Source: Candidatus Galligastranaerophilus intestinigallinarum
GTDB taxonomy: Bacteria > Cyanobacteriota > Vampirovibrionia > Gastranaerophilales > Gastranaerophilaceae
Assembly: GCA_018715855.1 (NCBI GenBank)
Contig: DVKW01000139.1
Location: forward strand, 1 to 9,983
Direction: 5' to 3'
DNA: 9,983 nt
Part shown: piece after piece, positions 1-5,613 of the stretch
Layout of the letters: every line of letters begins with the position of its first letter
Position numbering within the stretch: the first letter of the stretch is position 1
Position numbers and translations under genes: made by a program
Notes under the pieces: model-generated
Databases searched by the model: none
The model's input: the letters and a program-made list of their open reading frames with translations, nothing else
Told to the model about the DNA's origin: nothing

Positions 1-519
1 TAAAATAACACCGACAGTTAAGCCTAAAAATTCAAAAATTTTGCCCATCCAATCACGGTCACGTTTTGCAAGGTAATCATTCACGGTAATTATATGAACA
101 CCTTTGCCTGTCAGGGCGTTTAGATATGCAGGCAAAGTTGCAACAAGGGTTTTACCTTCACCTGTTCTCATTTCTGCAATATGGCCTTCATGAAGAAAAA
201 TACCGCCTATTAATTGAACGTCAAAATGGCGCATGTTTAAAACTCTTTTGCCTGCTTCTCTCACTGTTGCAAATGCTTCAGGCAAGATTTTATCCAAAGC
301 GGCCTTTTCAAGCGCAAGGTCTGTTTTATAATCCGGTGAAGTTTCTCTTTCAGATAAAATCTTTTTAAATTCAGCTGTTTTTGCCTTTAATTCCTCATCG
401 GATAGTGCGGCAAATTCAGGCTCTAAATTGTTTATGTGGTCTACAATGGGCAAAACCTTCTTTATTTTTCTGTCATTAGGGTCTTTAAAAATTTTAAGCA
501 ATACGTCAACAACGCCCAT
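1..519 (-). CDS. secA: Protein translocase ATPase SecA, N-terminal part (cut by window edge)
   Basis: SecA is the cytoplasmic ATPase that drives unfolded preproteins through the SecYEG channel. Only the first 173 residues are present; the frame is open to base 1. The start of the DEAD-like motor domain NBD1 is visible: MRHFDVQLIGG (residues 96-106), the Walker A segment MRTGEGKT (117-124), and VHIITVNDYLAKRD (141-154), all hallmark SecA sequences. The ATG at 519-517 is preceded by GAGGAT about 7 bases away, and the encoded N-terminus has the usual SecA length and character (KIFKDPNDRKIKK), which supports this start. The gene is divergent from the acidic-protein gene at 718. Identification is secure; nothing can be said about the later domains. 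Confidence 0.97.
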   Translation of the reverse strand, partial: MGVVDVLLKIFKDPNDRKIKKVLPIVDHINNLEPEFAALSDEELKAKTAEFKKILSERETSPDYKTDLALEKAALDKILPEAFATVREAGKRVLNMRHFDVQLIGGIFLHEGHIAEMRTGEGKTLVATLPAYLNALTGKGVHIITVNDYLAKRDRDWMGKIFEFLGLTVGVIL

Positions 520-587
520 TATATTTATCCTCATCCTCTATAATCTACTTTTAATTATGATAATACCACAAAAAGAAAATTCGTGAA

Positions 588-604
588 GTAGTTAATTTAA
601 CTAC
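588..604. promoter_or_regulatory. 17-base perfect palindrome next to the secA -10 box (candidate operator)
   Basis: GTAGTTAATTTAACTAC has 8-base arms around a single central base. It abuts the candidate secA -10 box at 605-610, on the downstream side, where the predicted start site falls. This is where a dimeric repressor would act. No known operator consensus is recognised, so the regulatory role is inferred from position and symmetry only. Confidence 0.35.
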
Positions 605-634
605 ATTATAACGATTTATGTAAAGAAATGTAAC
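605..634 (-). promoter_or_regulatory. Candidate secA promoter
   Basis: On the minus strand, GTTACA (634-629) and a perfect TATAAT (610-605) are separated by 18 bases, placing a start site near 598 and giving a leader of roughly 80 bases before the secA ATG. The -10 box is perfect; the -35 box is only 4 of 6. The region is AT-rich, so chance matches are likely, and a second weaker -10-like TATTAT lies closer to the gene. Confidence 0.45.
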
Positions 635-647
635 AGAATTAAACAAA

Positions 648-660
648 ATTGAAATTCAAT
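648..660. repeat. 13-base palindrome in the secA/acidic-protein intergenic region
   Basis: ATTGAA-A-TTCAAT is a perfect inverted repeat with 6-base arms and one central base. It lies just upstream of a run of TATA-like sequence (668-685) that probably holds the promoter of the gene at 718, although no pair of boxes with good spacing stands out there. Such short AT-rich palindromes arise readily by chance. Confidence 0.25.
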
Positions 661-703
661 ACTTTTTATATACTTTATATATACATAAGTAACGTAGAAT
701 TAT

Positions 704-709
704 GAAAGG
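704..709 (+). promoter_or_regulatory. Ribosome binding site that sets the start at ATG 718
   Basis: GAAAGG ends 8 bases before the ATG at 718, an ideal distance. The in-frame TTG at 712 would leave only 2 bases and is rejected as the start. Confidence 0.75.
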
Positions 710-717
710 TATTGGTT

Positions 718-2286
718 ATGACAATTGATGTAGCAGCACTCGGTTCACAATATACAAACTGGTCAGCAGCAGAAGGCGCAACAGCAGGCAATGGCGGCGC
801 TCTTGAAATTTCTTATGAAGACAGCATTTTAACATTTACAGAAGCTGACGGTGATTCATATCAAGTAAACGCTGCAGACCTTACAGATGCAGACCTTGAA
901 GCTCTTGCTAAAGAAGTTGGCGGAACAATTAAAGGGGCAGATGAAACTGAAGGCGCTGCTGCAACAACTGAAGATGCAGACTTAGAAGCTAACAAAGAAA
1001 AGAAAGCTGAACTTCAAGCACAATGGGACGCTCTTAATTCATCAGCTGAAACAATTAAAGAAACTGTTGAAAAATTAAGCGAAGAAATTAAAACATCTTT
1101 AGATGAAGCAATTGAAGCTCAAAAAGAAATTACAGAAGAAGAACAAGAAAGAGTTAAAGAATTAGTTTCAACACAAATTGAACAATTCAAAAAAGATAAA
1201 GAAGCAGGCAAAGACGTTAAAATGAGCGACCTTCAAGCTAATATTAAAGCAGGTCTTGCTGAAGGCGGCTTCGACGAAGAAATGTCAACAATCTTATCAG
1301 ATTTAGTTGTTACAAATACAAAAATGGTTACAATGGATTCATTATTAGACGAACTCGGCGTAATTAACGGACAAATGAAAATGTTAGACACAGAAATGGC
1401 AAATCTTGACAAAGTTATTGAAGAACAAGAAAAAGCAGCAGCAGAAGCAGCAGCAAACTGCAACCCATGCGATCCTATCGGTTTCAAAGATGAAGATGGC
1501 ACAACTTATGAATTTGTAGTTGATAAAGACGGCAACGGCGAACTTTCAAACTTCTCAGAATTCTTAGGTTCAGAAAACTTCTTTGATGAAATGGTTGCAC
1601 TTGATGAAGACGGCTCAGGCGATGTAACAAACGACGAATTAAACCAAGCAGGCGTTATGGTTCTTGTTAAAGATGCTAACGGCAACCAAGAATTAAAATC
1701 AATTGAAGAAGCATTCGGCGGCGAAGATGTAAATGTTAACTTAGGCAGCTACCAAGAAGCAGGCGAAGGTGCAGTTGCAGAAAACGGGCAAACACTTCTC
1801 GGCAACTTCGACATCTCAGTTGGTGATGAAACATTCGATGGCTATTCAACATTAGATTCAGCTGAATATTTACAAGAAAACTACACATTCACAGATGAAA
1901 ACCCAAATAACTTAACAGCAGATGGTGCTATAGCAGCTGAAGGCGCAGAAAACGTTGAAGGTGATGCTGAAAGAGCAAAAATTACTGAAGACATTGATAA
2001 CTTCATTGCTGAATACGAATCAAAATTAGAAGAATATGAAGCTCAATTCGAAAGCTTAACAGAATTAATGGGCTTAGATGAAGAATTAATCGCAACAATC
2101 CACGAATTTGCAGAAACTCAAGGTGTTGCAGCAGCTCAATCAATCATTAAAGAAACTGAAGCACAACAAGCTGAAGAAAATGAAGCAGTTGAAGCTGAAG
2201 ATGAACAAGCAGCAGTTGAAGGTGCAACAGGCGCTGAAAATGAAGAAGCTGATGACGAAGAAAAAGAAGAAAAAGAAGCAGCATAA
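718..2286 (+). CDS. Highly acidic coiled-coil protein with EF-hand-like calcium-binding region, function unknown
   Basis: I do not recognise this 522-aa protein as a named family. No signal peptide or membrane segment is visible. Residues 1-80 look like a small folded domain. Residues about 85-165 and 203-246 are heptad-like, rich in E, K, A and Q, and probably form coiled coils. After an N-C-N-P-C pair (Cys 248, 251), residues 253-335 carry three calcium-loop-like motifs: DKDGNGELSNFSE (269-281, Ser at loop position 12), a canonical DEDGSGDVTNDE (296-307), and DANGNQELKSIE (319-330, Gln at loop position 6). Their order, with the EFLG between them, resembles the calcium-binding segment found in some RTX/FrpC-type proteins; this is a resemblance by eye. 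A second coiled coil (about 415-455) leads into a Glu-rich tail. Twelve of 16 Phe codons are TTC, against 2 of 8 in ruvB, suggesting high expression. It is monocistronic, ending at a strong terminator. Confidence 0.85.
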   Translation: MTIDVAALGSQYTNWSAAEGATAGNGGALEISYEDSILTFTEADGDSYQVNAADLTDADLEALAKEVGGTIKGADETEGAAATTEDADLEANKEKKAELQAQWDALNSSAETIKETVEKLSEEIKTSLDEAIEAQKEITEEEQERVKELVSTQIEQFKKDKEAGKDVKMSDLQANIKAGLAEGGFDEEMSTILSDLVVTNTKMVTMDSLLDELGVINGQMKMLDTEMANLDKVIEEQEKAAAEAAANCNPCDPIGFKDEDGTTYEFVVDKDGNGELSNFSEFLGSENFFDEMVALDEDGSGDVTNDELNQAGVMVLVKDANGNQELKSIEEAFGGEDVNVNLGSYQEAGEGAVAENGQTLLGNFDISVGDETFDGYSTLDSAEYLQENYTFTDENPNNLTADGAIAAEGAENVEGDAERAKITEDIDNFIAEYESKLEEYEAQFESLTELMGLDEELIATIHEFAETQGVAAAQSIIKETEAQQAEENEAVEAEDEQAAVEGATGAENEEADDEEKEEKEAA

Positions 2287-2309
2287 TCAATACCAATTCT
2301 ACATAATAA

Positions 2310-2338
2310 AAGAACGGATTAAATCCGTTCTTTTTTTT
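2310..2338 (+). terminator. Intrinsic terminator of the acidic-protein gene
   Basis: AAGAACGGAT and ATCCGTTCTT form a perfect 10-bp stem with a TAA loop, followed by T residues through 2338. It lies 24 bases after the stop codon. The last two Ts also form the beginning of the next gene's TTGACA box. Confidence 0.95.
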
Positions 2339-2365
2339 GACAAAAAAAATTCACCCCGTTAAAAT
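2337..2365 (+). promoter_or_regulatory. Near-consensus sigma70-type promoter of the transporter-ruvB operon
   Basis: TTGACA (2337-2342, perfect) and TAAAAT (2360-2365, 5 of 6) are separated by exactly 17 bases. The start site would fall near 2372, giving a leader of about 28 bases that contains the GGAGG site. The -35 box begins inside the terminator T-tract, so the new transcription unit starts directly where the previous one ends. Confidence 0.75.
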
Positions 2366-2386
2366 TAAACTGATTAGTTTAATTTT
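2361..2386. promoter_or_regulatory. 26-base perfect palindrome over the -10 box and start site (candidate operator)
   Basis: AAAATTAAACT, loop GATT, AGTTTAATTTT: 11-base arms without a mismatch. It overlaps all but one base of the -10 box and covers the predicted start site near 2372, so only its 3' half would be transcribed. That argues for a DNA operator bound by a repressor dimer rather than an RNA hairpin. It is not a terminator, since GATTGGAGG and not a T-run follows. Confidence 0.55.
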
Positions 2387-2390
2387 GATT

Positions 2391-2395
2391 GGAGG
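2391..2395 (+). promoter_or_regulatory. Ribosome binding site that sets the GTG start at 2400
   Basis: GGAGG is followed after 4 bases by GTG at 2400. The longer frame beginning at TTG 2337 starts inside the terminator and -35 box, upstream of the predicted transcript start, and so cannot be the real start. Confidence 0.75.
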
Positions 2396-2399
2396 TTAC

Positions 2400-3719
2400 G
2401 TGGAAGCATTACACGAAATAATTCAACAGAATGCTGTTGTGGCAAGTGCAATAATTCTTATTGTCGCATACATTTTTATTGCATGGGAAAAAATTTCTAA
2501 AGTTACGGTTGCGCTTTTAGGTGCATCTTTAACGCTGTTTTTGGGACTTTTATCTTCCGATAAAAACCCGAACGATTTAGCACATTACTTTGCAAATTAT
2601 ATTGATTTCAATGTAATATTTTTGCTTGTTTCAATGATGATTATTGTGCATATCTCTGCAAGTTCAGGCGTATTCAGATGGCTTGCAAACGAAATTTTAA
2701 AATTAACAAAAGGAAAGCCAAAGCTTGTTTTATTCTCTCTGGCAATTTTTACGGCCGTTGCAAGTGCATTTTTAGATAACGTTACAACAGTTATTCTTGT
2801 TATGCCCGTTACATTTGCTGCTTGCAAAAAACTGGATGTAAACCCGATACCGTTTTTAATAACCGAAATTTTATGTTCAAACATTGGCGGCACGGCAACT
2901 TTAATTGGCGACCCGCCGAATATAATTATCGGCTCCGCAGCAGGCCTTTCATTTATGGATTTTGTAAGAGAATTAACAGGCATTGTTGTTCTAATCATGC
3001 TTGTTACAATTGCAATTATGGTTTTTGTTTTCAGAAAACAATTAAAAAGTACACCTGAAAAAATGGCCGAAGTGGCGCAAATTGACAATTCAAACACAAT
3101 TGCAAGCAAAACTCTTGCAATTCGCTCTGTTATTGTTTTAGCGCTTGTAATTTTAGGCTTTGTAACGCATGACATCACCCACATTCCGACATATCTTGTT
3201 GCAATGATTGGTGCCAGCTTCTTATTAATTTTTGAAAAACCGCACAAAATTTTAATGGATGTTGAATGGAATACAATTTTCTTTTTCATCGGTTTGTTTA
3301 TAATTATTGGCGGTTTAGAAGCTTCGGGCGGTATAGATTTAATGGCAAAATGGCTTTTAAATGTCGCAAACGGTTCAAAAGAAGTTATGGCAATGATTAT
3401 TCTTTGGGCTTCAGGCATTTTATCGGGCATTATTGATAACATTCCATATACTGCAACAATGGCGCCCATGCTTGCTACAATTCAAACAATAGAAGGTGCC
3501 GAATATACTCACCCTCTTTGGTGGTGCTTAGCTTTAGGAGCATGCTTGGGCGGCAACATGACAATAATTGGTGCTGCCGCAAACGTTATTGTTTGTGAAA
3601 CCGCAAACAAAGACGGCTTTAAAATTTCATTTATGGAATATTTAAAATATGGTGTTACAATAACATTAGTTTCATTATTAATGAGCACAGCTTATATATA
3701 CATCAGATTTTTAAGATAA
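2400..3719 (+). CDS. ArsB/NhaD-type ion transporter (IT superfamily, citrate-transporter-like domain)
   Basis: This 439-aa inner-membrane protein has about a dozen hydrophobic segments. It shows the internal duplication typical of the ion transporter superfamily: a first half with LDNVTT (125-130) and NIGGTATLIGDPPN (161-174), and a second half with IDNIP (345-349) and GGNMTIIGAAANV (384-396). These paired DN and G-rich hairpin signatures are those of the ArsB/NhaD/P-protein branch, whose members export arsenite or exchange Na+ for H+. The sequence does not tell which substrate is used, and no arsR or arsA lies nearby. A GTG start is chosen from the GGAGG site. The gene has its own promoter and candidate operator, so expression is probably controlled by a repressor. 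Its TAA stop is directly followed by the ruvB ATG. Confidence 0.88.
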   Translation: MEALHEIIQQNAVVASAIILIVAYIFIAWEKISKVTVALLGASLTLFLGLLSSDKNPNDLAHYFANYIDFNVIFLLVSMMIIVHISASSGVFRWLANEILKLTKGKPKLVLFSLAIFTAVASAFLDNVTTVILVMPVTFAACKKLDVNPIPFLITEILCSNIGGTATLIGDPPNIIIGSAAGLSFMDFVRELTGIVVLIMLVTIAIMVFVFRKQLKSTPEKMAEVAQIDNSNTIASKTLAIRSVIVLALVILGFVTHDITHIPTYLVAMIGASFLLIFEKPHKILMDVEWNTIFFFIGLFIIIGGLEASGGIDLMAKWLLNVANGSKEVMAMIILWASGILSGIIDNIPYTATMAPMLATIQTIEGAEYTHPLWWCLALGACLGGNMTIIGAAANVIVCETANKDGFKISFMEYLKYGVTITLVSLLMSTAYIYIRFLR

Positions 3720-4799
3720 ATGATTTTAAACGACAACGACAACAAAAGAAATAAAGAAAATTTCAAGCCGCTTCAAAAACCATTGGAACTTGAGGCGGCT
3801 GAAATTGAATTAGACCGCACTTATGATAAAAATATTCGCCCGAAAACTTTTGATGAATATATAGGCCAAAGTTCAATTAAAGAAACCTTAAAAATTACAA
3901 TTGAAGCTGCTAAAAAAAGAAATGTTCAATTAGACCACATTTTGCTCTACGGCCCGCCGGGGCTTGGAAAAACAACTTTAGCAAACATTATTGCAAATGA
4001 ATGCAACGTTAATATAAAAATAACATCAGCCCCAGCCTTAGAGCGTCCTAGGGATATAATCGGCATTTTAATGAATTTAAAAGAAGGGGAAATTCTTTTT
4101 ATAGATGAAATTCACCGTTTAAATAAAATTGCGGAAGAAATTTTATATCCTGCCATGGAAGATTTTACGCTTGACCTTACAACGGGAAAAAGCCAAACAG
4201 TTAAAACAATGAGGGTGCCTTTGCAAAAATTCACGCTTATTGGTGCAACAACAAAAGCAGGAGCACTTTCAGGCCCTTTAAGAGACAGATTTGGCGTTAT
4301 TCACAGGCTGGAATTTTACACAATTGAAGAATTAAAACAAGTTATAAAAAGAAGTGCAAAAATTTTGAACATTAAAATTGATGAAGAAGGCGCACTTGAA
4401 ATTGCAAGAAGAAGCCGCCAAACCCCAAGAATTGCAAACAGACTTATTAAACGTGCTTCTGATTGGGCAATTGTTAAAGGGAACGGAACAATTACAAAAC
4501 AAGATGCAAACAATGCGCTAAATGCATTAAATATCGATGATAAAGGCCTTGATACAACAGATAGAGAACTTTTAAAGTTAATTATAAATAACTATAATGG
4601 CGGCCCTGTGGGTATTGAAACTTTGGGCGTTGCACTTGGCGAAGATATCAGAACAATTGAAGATGTTATTGAACCGTATCTTTTGCAATCAGGCATGCTA
4701 AAAAGAACCCAAAGAGGCAGAATGGCAACAGAACTTGCATATAAACATTTAGGGATAAAAAGCAGAGCTATAAACGGCCAAATGGGGCTTTTTAATTAA
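3720..4799 (+). CDS. ruvB: Holliday junction branch migration ATPase RuvB
   Basis: RuvB forms hexameric AAA+ rings that, with RuvA, drive branch migration of Holliday junctions in recombinational repair. At 359 aa it is of normal size. Visible are RPKTFDEYIGQ (40-50), Walker A GPPGLGKT (78-85), Walker B LFIDEIHRL (126-134), YPAMEDF (143-149), sensor 1 GATT (175-178), the arginine-finger segment PLRDRFG (186-192), the sensor 2 region RRSRQTPRIANR (230-241), and the C-terminal winged helix with GGPVGIETL (294-302), EPYL and RTQRGRMAT (329-337). Oddities: QTPR replaces the usual GTPR, APALERPRD replaces the usual GPALEKPGD-like sequence, and the protein ends in QMGLFN, which resembles a beta-clamp-binding peptide. 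The ATG touches the TAA of the transporter gene and no good ribosome site precedes it, so translation is probably coupled. The end overlaps the opposite-strand HDOD gene by 8 bases. Confidence 0.97.
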   Translation: MILNDNDNKRNKENFKPLQKPLELEAAEIELDRTYDKNIRPKTFDEYIGQSSIKETLKITIEAAKKRNVQLDHILLYGPPGLGKTTLANIIANECNVNIKITSAPALERPRDIIGILMNLKEGEILFIDEIHRLNKIAEEILYPAMEDFTLDLTTGKSQTVKTMRVPLQKFTLIGATTKAGALSGPLRDRFGVIHRLEFYTIEELKQVIKRSAKILNIKIDEEGALEIARRSRQTPRIANRLIKRASDWAIVKGNGTITKQDANNALNALNIDDKGLDTTDRELLKLIINNYNGGPVGIETLGVALGEDIRTIEDVIEPYLLQSGMLKRTQRGRMATELAYKHLGIKSRAINGQMGLFN

Positions 4800-5610
4800 T
4801 ATCCAGAATTTCATAAAAAGGAATTAATTTTTTCATGCCGCCCATAGAATATGGCATGATTTGAGTTTTAGAAAGCTGCATATATTGGAAAACTTTTTGA
4901 CTTTCTTTTGATAATTTTGTGTTTTTGTGAGCCAAAATATCGGATAAATAAATAATCGAAGCAGCTTGAGGAAGCATTGCATCCAACGGAAAATGATGAT
5001 ACCTGATAGAATCGGTTACAACAATAGGTAAATTCCAACATCTGCAAATATATTCGCTTAAATCCGCATGGCAATATCCAAATTCGGCCAGTTCCTCTTC
5101 TTGGGTATAAATTTTAACTTCTTTGTCATCTTCAATAGATGTTATAAGATATTTTGAGCCAAATTTATTCTTCATTGCTATTTTGCCGATATCATGCAAA
5201 AAGCCCAAAAGAAAAGCATCATGGGGGTTAATTAATTTAAATTGGGAAGCAATATCTTTACAATAATATGCAGTTAAAAGAGAATATTTAAAAAGTTCAA
5301 CGCATTCTGCTTCCTGAAAAACAGGAAACAAGGAAAAAGCCAAAACAACATTTTTAAATTTGTGCAGCCCCATTAAAGAAACACCCCTATTTACAGATAT
5401 ATACCCTGCTTTTGAAGGGTTTAGAACTTTATTTATATAGGTAAAAATTCTTGATGATAAAAGGGGGTCTTGAAGAAGAATATTTGCATAAGAATTTTTA
5501 GAAATATTTAATTCTCTCGTCAATTCAATAAATTTTGCCATAACAGAAGGCAATTCGGGCAAACAGCCCAAAAAATCTTGCTCTATTGAATTATCGACAG
5601 ATTGATCCAT
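4792..5610 (-). CDS. HDOD-domain protein (probable non-catalytic signalling protein)
   Basis: HDOD proteins are HD-phosphohydrolase relatives that usually act as non-catalytic outputs in signalling. In this 272-aa protein, the stretch LPELPSVMAKFIELTRELN (17-35), DPLLSSRIFTYIN (48-60) and RGVSLMGL (75-82) matches the opening helices of the HDOD domain. FLHDIGK (137-143) is the HD motif, followed by FGYCHADLSEYI (177-188) and RYHH (203-206). The position where many HD/HDOD proteins have the first metal-binding His is Tyr109 (FKYSLLTAY), so hydrolase activity seems unlikely. There is no receiver, GGDEF or membrane domain; the protein should be cytosolic. The start lies 3 bases after the ftsX stop, so it is the last gene of the operon and probably coupled to ftsX. 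The family call is firm; the target is unknown. Confidence 0.88.
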   Translation of the reverse strand: MDQSVDNSIEQDFLGCLPELPSVMAKFIELTRELNISKNSYANILLQDPLLSSRIFTYINKVLNPSKAGYISVNRGVSLMGLHKFKNVVLAFSLFPVFQEAECVELFKYSLLTAYYCKDIASQFKLINPHDAFLLGFLHDIGKIAMKNKFGSKYLITSIEDDKEVKIYTQEEELAEFGYCHADLSEYICRCWNLPIVVTDSIRYHHFPLDAMLPQAASIIYLSDILAHKNTKLSKESQKVFQYMQLSKTQIMPYSMGGMKKLIPFYEILDIN

Positions 5611-5613
5611 ACA

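Noticed and set aside
126..368. 80-codon plus-strand frame at the left end
   Set aside because: It lies antisense within the secA coding region, whose translation matches SecA motifs throughout.
702..728. Short ATG frame overlapping the start of the acidic-protein gene
   Set aside because: It has no ribosome site and contains the GAAAGG site of the real gene; a chance frame of 8 codons.
1430..1460. GCAGCAGCAGAAGCAGCAGCA as a microsatellite or tandem repeat
   Set aside because: It simply encodes an Ala/Glu-rich helix end in the coding frame and is too short to count as a repeat feature.
2108..2362. Lys/Gln-rich frame across the end of the acidic-protein gene
   Set aside because: It is a frame-shifted shadow of GAA- and GCA-rich codons, runs through the terminator and has no ribosome site.
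2337..2399. A 21-codon N-terminal extension of the transporter from TTG 2337
   Set aside because: It begins in the terminator T-tract and the -35 box, has no ribosome site, and lies upstream of the predicted transcript start. GTG 2400 has GGAGG in front of it.
2597..3469. Long antisense frame of 290 codons inside the transporter gene
   Set aside because: It is an antisense shadow of a strongly conserved membrane protein, with no promoter, ribosome site or recognisable domain.
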